From contig BBBM01000011.1 of NCBI GenBank assembly GCA_001311565.1, forward strand, positions 16,071 through 80,070: a stretch of 64,000 nucleotides of DNA, in the 5' to 3' direction. Both the position numbers and the translations under genes were made by a program. The notes below the pieces were generated by a model that made no database searches, was not told where the DNA came from, and worked only from the letters and a program-made list of their open reading frames with translations. Below are positions 11,826-23,043 of this stretch, piece by piece; within the stretch, counting starts at the first letter, position 1; the number at the start of each line of letters is the position of its first letter. The stretch is from Desulfothermus okinawensis JCM 13304 (GTDB taxonomy: Bacteria > Desulfobacterota > Desulfovibrionia > Desulfovibrionales > Desulfothermaceae).

Positions 11826-13658
11826 ATGAAAAGATATCTATATGGTCTGTTTTTTGTATTTGTAACAGTTGCTTTTTTTTAGTTGTGCTCCAAAAAAAGG
11901 AGATTCAAATATCTCAGAAATCCCCACTTGAGGTTGGTGACTATCTTTGGGATAAGGGGGACTATCAATCTGCGTGTAAAAACTATGAAGAGACCCTGTA
12001 TAATTACCTGGTTTCAGGGCAGAGAGAGGTCCTTTTGCTACAAAGAATGGTTAAGTGTGCCCTGGATAATAAAGAATTAGATAAGGCCAGGTCGTATCTA
12101 TATAAGTGGAAGTCTCTTGATCCAGATTACAATAAAAAGTGGAAATTTCATAAGTATTACCTGACTTATTTGCAATTTAAAAATAAAAAAGATAAATATT
12201 ATAAATATTTATCAGATCTGCTTATTAAAGATTTCCCTGTTGCGGTGAAAAAAAAGGGTTTTATTTTGTTGGAGATATCCCATCTAAAAGAAAAGGATAT
12301 AAATGGTGGTCGATCTGTATTTGAAAATTACTATCACATGTTTGGTGCAGAGGATCAATATGATATATTAAACCATTTATATAAGGTTATAAAAGAGAAT
12401 AAGATTGCAACAGAATATGAGATTTCAGCCCTAGATCCAGAAAAACTTCCAGATGGTTTGATTTTGTGGTCAAAGGTCTTGTCCCTGTTTGGTTCAGGGG
12501 AAATTACCTGGTCAAGATCTTACGGATTGTTCCAAAATATATTAAATAAAAATCCCGGTTAAAGATTATTTTTAGAGAAGTTTAGGTCTTTAGTTGCAAA
12601 ATATGGGCTTCCTCGTATAGAGCTTGCATTGGTTTTGCCCTTTGATCCTTCGTATAGGGAAGTTTCCTTTGGGATTTTGAGGGGTGTTGAGGCAGGTATA
12701 TATGAGATGGAGTCCATGGGTATTGAGACCCATGTAACTGTCTTTAACTCAGCAACCAAGGACTTTGTCAGGGAACTGAATGATATCGTGAGAAGGGATC
12801 TAATTATTGGGGGGTTATTAAAGGTAGAGACGTGGAATGAAATTTTAAAAACAGATATACCCCAAAAGGCCCATTTATTTGCATTTAGATCTTCTATTCC
12901 AGATGAAGGTGTGGATGGGTTTAGATTTTTTCCCTCCCATAGGGATCAAGTGGATTCTTTAATTAAATTTTTTTATGGGCAATTTTCAGATAGATTCTTT
13001 TGGTATTTTTTACCCAAAAGGGGAGTATGGCAGGGTATTGGGGGAAGAGTTTTTTAATGAGGCAAAGTCCTTAGGGGCCAAAATTCAGGCTATTTCCTGG
13101 TATGATCCAAAAGATACCAAGGGTTGGCAAGTAAGAGTGGGGAAATTTTTGGGTGTTCCAGATGATGTGTTTGAAGACAAGGATAAGGAAAAGATTAAAG
13201 AATTTAAGCCTGAAATAGATTTTTCTGCTGTTTTTATTCCAGATTCCCTTGAAAATGCCAGAATAATTATTCCCAATTTCTTTTATTTTAATGCATCTGA
13301 TATCTATTTTATGGGGCCTGCACTTTGGGGAACATCGAAGCCAGAATTTTCAGGATTGGAGACTTCAATGTTCAGACGTGCATATTATCCAGCACCATGG
13401 AAGGATGATAGTAGTAATTATGTGTTAACTAATTTAAAGAAGTTGGTGTTTGATCTAAGCAAAATGGATGTAAATTTTTGGACCTGTCTGGGCTATGACT
13501 TTTTCAGGTATGCAGTATATCTCCAGGACAGATTAAAAGATGGGTCTAATATATACTCGATTTTAAATAACCCAAAATTTATGTGGACAATGGCACCCCT
13601 TGAGTGGAATGAAAAGGGGATAGCGTCTCAACATATGTTTGTTTTTAGAGTTTATTAA
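11826..13658 (+). CDS. LpoA-like lipoprotein (TPR plus periplasmic-binding fold)
   Basis: Likely an outer-membrane lipoprotein that activates penicillin-binding proteins. The corrected N-terminus has a signal peptide with lipobox FFSCAP. Residues ~30-250 look like tetratricopeptide repeats (GDYLWDKGDYQSACKNYEE, ALDNKELDKARSYL). From ~residue 265 a type-1 periplasmic-binding fold begins with IELALVLPFDP and continues with DFSAVFIPDSLENARIIIP and YFMGPALWG. This architecture matches the penicillin-binding protein activator family. Frames need correction near 11880, 11900, 12560 and 12970. It is about 610 residues; the function is inferred from fold only. Confidence 0.65.
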
Positions 13659-13724
13659 AATGGTTGAGAGCTATGAGTTATATGGATCAAGTGATTAGTG
13701 AGTGGTAAATAGTGAAAGGTAGAA

Positions 13725-13812
13725 GGATGTATGTGAAAGTGTGAGTGTGGGTGTATGTATGTGTATGAGAAAGTTACAGACCACATACACAGATCACATA
13801 CACATACACAAC
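13725..13812. repeat. GT-rich / CA-rich low-complexity inverted repeat
   Basis: About 40 bases of TGTG/TATG-rich sequence (13725-13768) are followed after a short spacer by CACATACACA-rich sequence (13779-13812). The strand could fold back into a long imperfect hairpin. It lies in the 243-base gap between the LpoA-like gene and gatC. No T-tract follows it. Confidence 0.6.
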
Positions 13813-13901
13813 AAAGCTTGAGACTTCGGAGTTAGTGGAATAAGCAGATTATATTAAAACGACCAGCAAGACTCAATTAAATTCAACACCAGGAGAAGGA
13901 C

Positions 13902-14190
13902 ATGAAGATATCAAAGGATCAGGTTAAAAACATAGCCTATTTAGCAAGACTTGATTTAGATACCCATAGGCTAGAGCTTTTTTTCAAAACAGCTCAGTCA
14001 GATACTGGATTACATGGAACAATTATCAGAAGTAGATACATCAGGTGTTGATCCCCTATATTCACCAATAGAACATGTGACACCATATAGGGAGGACAAA
14101 GTATATAGTGAATATAATAGGGAAGATGTATTGAAAAATGCCCCAGAGGAGGATGGGGAACACTTTATTGTGCCAAAGGTAGTTAGCTAA
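13902..14190 (+). CDS. gatC: Glutamyl/aspartyl-tRNA amidotransferase subunit C
   Basis: Small stabilising subunit of GatCAB, which converts Glu-tRNA(Gln) and/or Asp-tRNA(Asn) to the amidated form. [13 protein letters not shown] near the N-terminus and the C-terminal [21 protein letters not shown] are the family pattern. AGGAGAAGGA directly precedes ATG 13902. One extra T near 13983 breaks the frame. About 95 residues, normal length, 18 bases before gatA. Confidence 0.93.
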
Positions 14191-14208
14191 AGAAATAGGG
14201 AGTTATAT

Positions 14209-15679
14209 ATGGATGTTAGAAAATATTCAGGTATAGAGATACGTAATATGGTCTTAAATGGTGAGGTCAAAGTGGAAGAGGTTGTTAGGGCCTATTTAAA
14301 TAGAATTGATGAGACCGAGGGAAAAATTGATGCCCTGCTCCATGTGGACAGGGATGGGGCCATTAAAACTGCAAGGGAAATGGACAAAAAAAGGACCTGA
14401 TCCTCAAAAAAAAGCTATGGGGAATACCAATAGTTGTAAAAGACGTTTTGACAACAAAAGGTATTCCAACCACGTGCGCATCAAAGATCCTGGAGAATTT
14501 TATACCCTTCTATGATTCAGAGGTCGTGAGGAGGATAAAGGCTGAGGGTGGAATTGTAATTGCTAAGTCTAATATGGACGAATTTGCAATGGGGTCATCC
14601 ACTGAAAATTCTGCCTTTAAAAAGACCAAAAATCCGTGGGACCTCAAAAGGGTCCCTGGCGGGTCCAGTGGGGGATCAGCAGCAGCCACATCTGCCTGTC
14701 AATGCCCAATCTCAATTGGGACTGATACTGGTGGCTCCATTAGACAACCTGCAGCATTTTGTGGTGTTGTGGGTTTAAAACCCACTTATGGTAGGGTGTC
14801 CAGGTTTGGTCTAATTGCCTACGGCTCTTCATTGGATCAGGCAGGACCAATTACCAGGAATGTAAAAGACGCTGCACTAATGCTTTCAGTTATTGCTGGT
14901 AAAGATGAAAAAGATTCCACGTCCTCACCCAATCCCACCCTGGACTATCTAAAGGAAATGGAAAAAATTAAGAATTTAAAGGGAATAAAAATCGGACTTC
15001 CTAAGGAATATTGGCAAGAAGGACTGGACATAGACATTCAGAAGAAATCAGAGGAATTTTTTTAATCTTCTAAAGGAACTGGGAGCTCAGCTAAAAGATA
15101 TATCCCTGCCACACACCAAATATGCAGTGGCTACTTATTATATAATAGTAATGGCAGAGGCCAGTTCAAACCTGGCGAGATACGATGGGGTGCGATATGG
15201 TTACAGGGCAAAGGACGCAGAAGAGCTAATTGACATGTATGTGAAGACCCGAAGTGAGGGATTTGGGTTTGAAGTGCAAAGAAGAATTATTTTAGGGACA
15301 TATGTGTTGTCTGCTGGATATTATGATGCCTATTACAAAAAGGCTGCCCAGGTAAGAAGATTGATCAGAAAAGACTTTTTAGATGCTTTTTCAGATTGTG
15401 ACTTGATCCTTACCCCAGTATCGCCAACACTTCCCTTTAAATTGAGAGAAAAAAATTGATGACCCCTTGAAGATGTATTTAGCAGATATATTTACAACCC
15501 CACTTAATTTAAGTGGACTTCCTGGAATCTCCATGCCTGTTGGGCTTGGAGATGATCAAAAACTTCCTGTGGGTTTGCAATTTATTGGTCCACCATTTAG
15601 GGAAGATCTGCTATTTGGGGTATCAAATGTGGTTGAAGGACAACTGGAACCCCTGCCAGAACCTTTTGGACTTAAGTGA
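14209..15679 (+). CDS. gatA: Glutamyl/aspartyl-tRNA amidotransferase subunit A
   Basis: Amidase subunit of GatCAB that releases ammonia from glutamine. The amidase-signature triad region is clear: the lysine of [23 protein letters not shown], and [20 protein letters not shown]. The C-terminus includes [11 protein letters not shown] and [15 protein letters not shown]. Start ATG 14209; ~490 residues. Frames break in runs near 14390, 14412, 15058 and 15450. It is translated after gatC. No gatB is visible in the window, so the complex must be completed from another locus. Confidence 0.94.
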
Positions 15680-15705
15680 TAATTAAGTAAGTTGGCGTCA
15701 TTAAA

Positions 15706-16735
15706 ATGAAGGTGGCTGTAGCTGTTAGTGGAGGTGTGGATAGCCTTTTTTTCAGCATTATTGCTCAAAGAAAAGGGCTACGAGGTAGTAGGGGTTTTTG
15801 GAGTTTTCACAGAGGAGTTAAATAGTATCAAGGAAGTGGTGAGGGATAAATTTTTGTCCCTTGGCATTGATTGTATATTTTTTGATTTAATTTCTGAGTT
15901 TAAGACCCATGTGATCGATAGTTTTGTCAAAACCTATGTGCGTGGACTTACACCAAATCCATGTTCCATATGTAATAGACACATAAAGTTTGGAGTGTTG
16001 AGAAAAAAAGGTATTTAATATGGGTTTTGATGCCTTTGCAACTGGTCATTATGCCCAGGTTAGATTTGAAAATAATGAAGTTAATTTACTTAGGGGCACA
16101 GATAGAGCAAAGGATCAGAGCTATTTTTTTGTCTCTTGTAGAAAGTGAAGATTTTCAAAGGGTTAAGATGCCCCTTGGGGCTTATAAAAAGGATGATGTA
16201 TGGGAAGAATTAAAGAAAAGGGGAATTGAGCCAGCTCTCACATATGAGAGTCAAGAGATTTGTTTTATAAAGGATAATTACAGGGATTTTTTGAAAAAAA
16301 ATGGGGAAAAAAACTCCCAGACCCAGGCAAAATTATTGGGGTCTTTGGAGAGGAGCTTGGTACCCACAAGGGTCTATTTTCCTATACAATAGGTCAACGT
16401 CGTGGACTTGGAATACCTTACAAAGAGCCCCTGTATGTTGTGGATAAGGATATAAAAAATAATTTATTGATTGTGGGTACTAAAGATGATCTTTTAAGGG
16501 ATTGGTGTTGGGTCCATGATGTAAATTCCTTGATTAGCATGGATAATTGGCCCAGGGATGTAGAAGTTCAGGTAAATTATAATATGAAGCCAAAGAAGGC
16601 AGGTGGAAGATTAATTGTTCAAAAATCAAGGTGATATTTGAAGAAAAGATTCCAAGACCTACTCCTGGCCAGATATGCTGTTTTTATTCTGGAGATTTAG
16701 TCCTAGGGGGTGGAATAATAGGGGATGGAGAATAA
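15706..16735 (+). CDS. mnmA: tRNA-specific 2-thiouridylase MnmA
   Basis: Thiolates the wobble uridine (U34) of Lys, Glu and Gln tRNAs. It starts with the PP-loop AVAVSGGVDS. The catalytic cysteine pair is visible in PNPCSICNRHIKFG and ESQEICFI, with FATGHYA between them and YTIGQRRGLGIPYKEPLYV later. Start ATG 15706; about 343 residues. Homopolymer corrections are needed near 15750, 16005, 16100, 16310 and 16630. Its 3' end overlaps the mtaB start by 11 bases, so the two tRNA-modification genes are probably translationally coupled. Confidence 0.93.
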
Positions 16736-18024
16736 GAGTTTTTATATATTGACCCTTGGGTGTAAGATTAATCAATATGAATCTGAAGCCATTAGGGAGA
16801 ATTGGATTAAAAAGGGTTTTTCGGAGGTAGATCATCCCAAAAAGGCGGATGTGGTTGTCATAAATAGCTGTGCTGTTACCCAAATGGCTGTGTCAGATAC
16901 AAAGAAATATGCCAGGAGATTTGCCAGGGGAAATAGCCATTGTAAGATAATTGTAACAGGTTGTGCAATCCCTAGGTGGGAGAAGGAAATACGTTCAATA
17001 GATGGTGTGGTTGTAACCATTCCCCAAAGGGAAAAGGCAAAATTGCTCTTATATCCAGATGGAATGTTAGATGGAGATATTTCAGTAAGGGATGATTTTT
17101 CCCTTGAAATAGAGAGTTATTATAGGGCCAGACCCTTAATAAAAATCCAGGATGGGTGTTCCCACTATTGTAAATACTGTATAGTGCCCCTTACCCGGGG
17201 CCCTTCCAGGAGCCGGGATATAGATTCTATTTTTGATGAGGCAAAGAGGATATTGGATGCTGGTTTCAAAGAGATAATAATAAGTGGAATAAATTTAAGG
17301 GAATTTAAAGGGGATTACCAGGGAAAAGAGATAGATGTATGGGATTTGATTTACCTGATGTCAAATAAAATAATCAACAAATATGACAGGGCAAGGATTA
17401 GAATAAGTTCTTTAGATCCTTCCCTGCTAAATGATAGGGCCTTGATGTGTTAAGAGAGTGTAAAGAAATTGTACCACATTTACATTTGTCAATACAATCA
17501 GCAAGTGAACGCATCTTGAATAGAATGGGAAGGTCCCACTATTCTCCAGATAATATTTTGGATTTTATTGATAAATTAAGGGCTATTTGGCCTGTCTTTG
17601 GATTGGGTTGTGATGTGTTAGTTGGATTTCCTGGTGAAGATGATGAAGACTTTATGGCCACATATAATTTTTGTAAAAAAAAATGGCCTTTACCTATGGC
17701 CATGTATTTAAGTACTCAAAAAGACCAGGCACTCCTGCAGCCAAATACAAAGATCAAGTCTTAAGGGATATTAAACAAAAGAGAAGTTTGTTATTAAGGG
17801 AGCTATTTGCTCGAAAAAAACAGGAGTTTTTAAACAAACTCTGTGGAATGGAGTCTGTAAATATGGTAGTTGAAGATGCAGACAAACTGGTTGGAATGAG
17901 TGAGTATTATGTTATTTGTAGGGTAGAAAATAAAAATTGTATGCCAAGGAAGGGAGATTTAATTGAAGTACATCCAGTTTCTGCTGATTTAGACAAATAT
18001 CAACTTATAGTTAGAACAAAATAA
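16725..18024 (+). CDS. mtaB: tRNA t6A37 methylthiotransferase MtaB
   Basis: Radical-SAM enzyme that converts t6A37 to ms2t6A37. The N-terminal UPF0004 domain supplies three cluster cysteines (LGCKINQYES, NSCAVT, TGCAIP). The radical-SAM motif is CSHYCKYC near residue 145, followed by VPLTRGPSRSR. LHLSIQSASERIL and CDVLVGFPGEDDEDF follow, with a short TRAM domain at the C-terminus. The LGCKIN start and the t6A-type domain order favour MtaB over MiaB. Frames break near 17443 (a missing G) and 17678 (extra A). About 433 residues. Confidence 0.9.
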
Positions 18025-18055
18025 GTACCGTTAATTTACTTTCTTAGGTTGGTTT

Positions 18056-18590
18056 ATGAGTGTACCCAAAAAAAACAAAAGACACACTTTTGGTATTGTC
18101 CATTTTAGGGAGCAAGTGGGACCTATTTTGGCCAAAAATAAAAGAGGACCTGCAAGACGTTTTAGGGGAGATAGATTATATATCGCCCAAGATTTTGTTT
18201 GAAGAAACCTCATACTATGACAGGGAGTTGGGTACTCCAATATACAGGAGGATCTTGTCTTTCAAAGATTTGGTAGCACCAGATAGGCTGGCAGATATAA
18301 AATTATCTACAAATAAGATAGAAATAAAATATGCCAGGGATAATGGCTCCAGGATCTTTAATTTAGATCCAGGAATCTTGACTTTTGAGAGGTTTGTCCT
18401 GGCAACAGGTAAAGAATATACCCACAGGATTTATCTAAAACATGGTATTTGGGCTGATCTTACCTTGATTTTTCAAAAGGGCGGGTGGCAAAAGCTTCCC
18501 TGGACATATCCTGACTATGTGAGGGAAGATATACAGGACATTTTGCTTTTCTTAAGGGAGAATTACAAAAAAAAAGTTAAAGGGAAATAG
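18056..18590 (+). CDS. DUF4416 family protein
   Basis: Uncharacterised cytosolic protein of ~178 residues, common in Desulfobacterota next to YicC and Gmk. Recognisable segments are LLVLSILGSKWDLF, LFEETSYYDRELGTPIYR, LDPGILTFERFVLATGK and YTHRIYLKHGIWADLTLIF. The last has the look of a binding pocket with conserved Tyr, Arg and His. Start ATG 18056; one extra A in the run near 18070 breaks the frame early. It lies between mtaB and yicC, all on the same strand with short gaps. Confidence 0.82.
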
Positions 18591-19475
18591 ATGATTAAAT
18601 CAATGACAGGATATGGTTCCTATGATGAGTTAACTGAGATTTGTATGCAGTGTTGGGAGATAAAGAGTGTTAACTCCAAAAATTTAAATGTTAGATTTAA
18701 GATACCTTCTTTTTTTAAGGTCTGCTGAGGGCATATTTTTAAAACAGGTAAAAAAAATACGTAAGTAGAGGAAACATAGATATCTATCTTGGGATTAAAA
18801 TATTAAAACAAGATTTTTTTGCCGTTTCAGATAAATGAGACACTTTTGGATGTTTTGTTTGATTTTTTTAAATTCCTATGCAAAAAAGGGGAGAGTTTTT
18901 GTCCCTGACTATAACAGGGTGTTTTCCATACCTGGTTTGTGGACAGAAGTCCCTGTGGATACAGAGTCGGAGTTAGTGGAAATGCTAAAAAACGGTCTGA
19001 ACAGGGCCCTTGTTTCATGGAACTCATTTAGAGAAAGGGAAGGGCAAGACTTGGTCCATGATTTGAAACAACGGATTGACAAACTTATTGATATAAAGGA
19101 AAAAAATTAGTGAAATCAGTAAAAGACTGGTGGAAGAAAAATTTGAGCTATTAAAACAAAGGGTTGGTGAGATCTTAAAAAAAGGTAGATGTGGATGTTG
19201 AAGAAGACAGGCTAACCCAGGAACTTGCTATTATGGCAGATAGACTGGATACATCTGAAGAATTGGTGAGACTTAACACTCATTTAAAGGCAATGTTAGA
19301 GTTTTTATCATCAGATGGTCCTGTTGGAAGGCAACTTGATTTCTTGTGCCAGGAATGTTTTAGGGAGATAAATACCTGTGGCAACAAGGCCCAGAGTGGA
19401 GAGGTAAGTGCTCTGGTGGTTGACTTTAAGACAGAGTTAGAGAGAATCAGGGAACAGATACAGAATCTAGAGTAG
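18591..19475 (+). CDS. YicC family endoribonuclease
   Basis: YicC-family proteins are stress-associated endoribonucleases acting on small RNAs in E. coli. The start [13 protein letters not shown] and [17 protein letters not shown] match the N-terminal domain. The C-terminal DUF1732 half is shown by [21 protein letters not shown] and [23 protein letters not shown]. Start ATG 18591, immediately after the DUF4416 stop. Several homopolymer errors fall in the first half (near 18712, 18755, 18820) and further ones near 19105 and 19183. About 292 residues. Confidence 0.88.
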
Positions 19476-19479
19476 GGAT

Positions 19480-19743
19480 ATGGGTGAAAGATTAATAAAT
19501 ATAGGTTTTGGAAGTTATGTGGTTGCATCAAGGATTGTGGGAATTTTTAGTCCCAACTCTTCACCAATGAGAAGGCTAAGGGAAGAGGCAAGGGACGACC
19601 ACAGGCTTGTAGATGCAACCCACGGAAGAAAGACCAGGTCTATAATAATAACAGACTCAAACCATGTATTTTTATCTTCCCTTCATCCAGAAACCATATC
19701 CCAGAGGTATTTGGCAGAAAAAGGAGATGGCGATGAAAAATAG
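19480..19743 (+). CDS. RemA/DUF370 family regulator
   Basis: A compact protein of 87 residues related to Bacillus RemA, a DNA-binding regulator that forms oligomeric rings. [20 protein letters not shown], the arginine-rich [20 protein letters not shown] and [20 protein letters not shown] are diagnostic. The frame is intact. In many non-matrix-forming bacteria it sits beside gmk, as here, where it overlaps the gmk start by 11 bases. Its role in such genomes is unknown. Confidence 0.9.
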   Translation: MGERLINIGFGSYVVASRIVGIFSPNSSPMRRLREEARDDHRLVDATHGRKTRSIIITDSNHVFLSSLHPETISQRYLAEKGDGDEK

Positions 19744-20306
19744 GGGAATTGCCTTGATCATAAGTGGTCCTTCTGGGGCAGGAAAAGGCACACTTACCAA
19801 GATGCTAATGGAAGAATTTCCAGATATACAATTTTCAATTTCCTATACAACCAGAAAGCCAGACCAGGAGATAGATGGAAAAGACTATGTATTTGTGTCA
19901 AAAGAAGAGTTTGAGAAACTCATAAAAGAGGATATGTTCGCTGAATGGGCCAATGTGCATGGAAATTATTATGGCACTCCCAAAAGGGAGATTGAGGAAA
20001 AATTGAATAGGGGATTTGATGTGGTGTTTGATATTGATGTTCAGGGAGCAAGGAACCTTAGACAAAATTTAACTGAGGGGGTGTTTGTGTTTATCCTTCC
20101 TCCTTCAATAGAAGAATTAAAGCAAAGGTTGAAAAAAAAGGGGTGGGGACGACCCTGATACAATTGATACAAGGATAAGAAATGCCAAAAAGGAAATGGA
20201 AACATCACAAGAATTTGATTATGCAGTTTTAAACGATGATTTAAGTAGGGCATATGAGATGATAAGGTGTATTTATTTATCTTCAAAATGTAAGGTAAGG
20301 AAATAA
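19733..20306 (+). CDS. gmk: Guanylate kinase
   Basis: Phosphorylates GMP to GDP. The P-loop [10 protein letters not shown] is followed by [17 protein letters not shown] (GMP-binding), [13 protein letters not shown] and [12 protein letters not shown]. The C-terminus ends with the pattern [11 protein letters not shown]. Start ATG 19733 with AAGGAG upstream; the ATG at 19727 is too close to that site. One extra A near 20132 shifts the frame ahead of the [13 protein letters not shown] segment. About 190 residues, typical length. Confidence 0.94.
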
Positions 20307-20315
20307 TTATGGTTA

Positions 20316-21081
20316 ATGGAGAAAGAGATACAAAAAAAAGAAAGGATCAAAGGTGTATTTTCAACTCAGAGCTTGATAAAAATAGGTACAGGTACAACCC
20401 AGAGAAAGACTGTTCAAAAGAGTTATTGGTTTGCAACAGAATTAGATGATGGAAGGATAGAGATACAACCTCTAAATAAAAATTATGTTCCATCTGGGCC
20501 TAAACGGATTATAACCAAAGAAGAGCTCCTTGAAAAGTATGTTCCTGAGCCAGAATTCTACACATATGAAGTTTATCCTAAAATACGGGAGTTAAATAAG
20601 ACCATAGCCAGGGCAGACAGACACAGGATTAATGGGGAGACATACAGTGCAGAGTTTGAATACAAGAATGCACTTAAGGTAGATGAAGAAAATATCAGGG
20701 CAAATTTTGGACTGGGTCTAACTTATCTGGATAGGGGTGAAACAGATAAGGCCCAAAATATATTCGAGAGACTGGTTAAGTTAGACGCAGCATTTGAACA
20801 ACAGCATAAACACCTATTTAATGAATTTGGAATAAAGCTTAGAAAAAAACAAGATGTACAAACAATGCCTGGAGTATTACTTTAGGGCCCTTGAACTCTC
20901 TCCTTCAGATGACCATCTGTATTACAATATTGCAAGGTGTTATTTTGAAATGAAGGATTTTGAAAAGTGTAAGGAGTATCTACAAAAGGCATTGGAGATA
21001 AATCCTGAATTAGAAGAAGGGAAGAAATTTATGGAATTTCTCAAGAAAAAAAGGTCTGGTATAAAGGTTCAAGGGGTTTGA
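20316..21081 (+). CDS. Tetratricopeptide-repeat protein
   Basis: Cytosolic TPR protein of about 255 residues without a signal peptide. Residues ~1-100 form a non-TPR domain containing STQSLIKIGTGTT and YWFATELDDGRIEIQPLN. From ~residue 110 there are three to four TPR units (GETYSAEFEYKNALKVDEEN, NFGLGLTYLDRGETDKAQNI, DHLYYNIARCYFEMKDFEKC). One extra A near 20850 splits the reading frame between the second and third units. It lies between gmk and recJ. The binding partner is unknown; the N-terminal domain is reminiscent of stress-associated TPR proteins of delta-proteobacteria. Confidence 0.75.
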
Positions 21082-21082
21082 T

Positions 21083-22779
21083 TTGTTGTATAAATGGAAA
21101 ATATCTTCGCCAGTTGAATCAGGGTCAAGGAACTTAATAGCCCAGATTGCAAATAAGTTAAACGTATCTCAAGTTATTGTACAGTTCTTGTGGAAAAGGG
21201 ATATTCGGGACATAAAAGAAATCTCCATGTTTTTGAATCCAAGTCTAAAATATTTACCTCCCTTTCTTCCATTGGTCACCTTACCTCAGCAGCAGAATTT
21301 ATAGTAGAAAAATTAAAGTCAGGGTCAAAAATAGCTATTTGGGGTGACTATGATGTAGATGGAATAACATCTACTTCTATTTTAGTGGATTTGCTTAAGA
21401 GAAAAGGTTTTTTACCTACCTATTATATTCCAAATAGGCTCACAGAGGGATATGTTTAAATTTAAAGGGCCTTAAAAAAATTGGTTTCAGAGGATGTTGA
21501 TTTGGTTGTTACTGTTGATTGTGGAATAAGCAACATAGAGGAAGTCAGGTGGTTAAGAGAGCAAGGTGTGGATGTTGTGGTTACAGATCATCATATGCCC
21601 TTGGATATCCTGCCTGATGCAAATTTTATTATTAATCCAAAAGTAGATAGCAGTAGATATAAAAATGTAGCAGGGGTTGGAGTGGCGTTTTTGCTTGCAG
21701 CAGCAATAAACAATGGGCTAGGAGAAAAGATAGATATAAGGGGTTATTTAGACCTGGTGGCCCTGGGCACAATAGCTGATGTGGTACCCTTGGATATTGA
21801 TAACAGGATACTTGTAAAAAAATGGTCTTTTGCTGCTTTCTGAAAACACCCGTCCTGGTATAATTGCTTTAAAAGAGGTAAGTGGACTGAAACTGGGGTC
21901 AAGGTTAAGGACCGAGGAGGTTGGATATATGTTGGCCCCTAGGATAAATGCAGCAGGCAGGATGGGTAAAGGATATTTGGGAGTCGAACTCCTTTTGACT
22001 GAAGACATAGGGGAAGCAAGGAAGTTTGCAAAACTTCTGGAAGGATATAATAAGGAAAGAAAAAGAGAAGAAGACAGGATATTAAAAGATGCTATTTCTC
22101 AGGCCCAGGAAAAGATTCATAATCCAGGATTGGTACTATATGGAGAAGATTGGCACGAAGGTGTGGTGGGTATTGTTGCATCCAGGATATGCGATAGGTT
22201 TTATAAACCACCTTTGTATTAACTGGTAAGAATGGGAAAATAAAGGGATCTGGAAGGTCAATACCTGAAGTTAACCTCTACTTGGCAATTAGTGAGTGCA
22301 AGGACGCACTTTTAAAATATGGGGGACATCCCCAGGCAGGGGGAATTACTTTAGCCACTGAAAAACTTGATTATTTTGAAAAACTGTTTATTAAATCAAT
22401 TGAGAAATTAACCAAGGGTATGGAATTTATTCCAATTTTGCAGGTGGATAGTTATCTTCCCCTGTCTTATGTTGATTATAGATTTATTAAGGAATTGGAA
22501 TTATTGGAACCATTTGGGCCAAATAACCCAGAACCTGTTTTCTGGACAAATGGTGTGAAAGTCACAAAGCAAAAGATTGTGGCAAAGGATCATGTTTTTC
22601 TTGAAATAAGAGATGAAAAGGCAAAGAAGACCATTTGGGCCAAGGCCTGGAATATGGCTGAGCTTATTTCAGAAGACCTTACCAATAGACATGTAAAAAT
22701 AGCCTTTTATCCAAGGATTAATACCTACAATGGACTAATTGGTGTGGACTTACAGATAAAAGACCTGGATGTTTTGTAA
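21083..22779 (+). CDS. recJ: Single-stranded-DNA-specific exonuclease RecJ
   Basis: 5'-3' ssDNA exonuclease of recombination and mismatch repair. DHH-family motifs appear in order: [32 protein letters not shown], and [13 protein letters not shown]. The DHHA1 part has [12 protein letters not shown] and [13 protein letters not shown], and an OB fold follows with [16 protein letters not shown]. Start TTG 21083, overlapping the end of the TPR gene. Bases are missing near 21262, 21451 and 22207, and extra in A-runs near 21475 and 21820. About 566 residues. Confidence 0.94.
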
Positions 22780-22802
22780 TATGAAAAAAGGAGGATTAGG
22801 TT

Positions 22803-22994
22803 ATGGAGATCAATAGAATTATTAGAGGAGTTGCTGGTTTTATAGTGATTTTGAGCCTTATTTTGGCAGTTAGTTTTTCCCATTGGTGGCTGCTTTTGAC
22901 CCTTGTTGTGGGAATTAATCTGTTTCAATCTGCCTTTACCAACACATGTCCCCTTATGTGGTTGCTGAGAAAGTTGGGGGTTGATGAAGGTTGA
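22803..22994 (+). CDS. DUF2892 small membrane protein
   Basis: A 63-residue protein with two transmembrane segments (GVAGFIVILSLILAVSF and WWLLLTLVVGINLFQSAF) and the C-terminal NTCPLMWLLRKLG. This matches the YgaP-type DUF2892 inner-membrane domain, often linked to sulfur-transfer proteins. GGAGG lies upstream of ATG 22803. The frame is intact, and a terminator follows. Confidence 0.85.
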   Translation: MEINRIIRGVAGFIVILSLILAVSFSHWWLLLTLVVGINLFQSAFTNTCPLMWLLRKLGVDEG

Positions 22995-23019
22995 AAGATA
23001 AGTTCAAACTAAGTGGGTA

Positions 23020-23042
23020 GGGGACAGTGTGTCCCCTTTTTT
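23020..23042 (+). terminator. Intrinsic terminator after DUF2892 gene
   Basis: Hairpin GGGGACA / TGTCCCC with a short GTG loop, followed by six T. It ends the long plus-strand housekeeping run before a convergent gene. Confidence 0.85.
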
Positions 23043-23043
23043 A

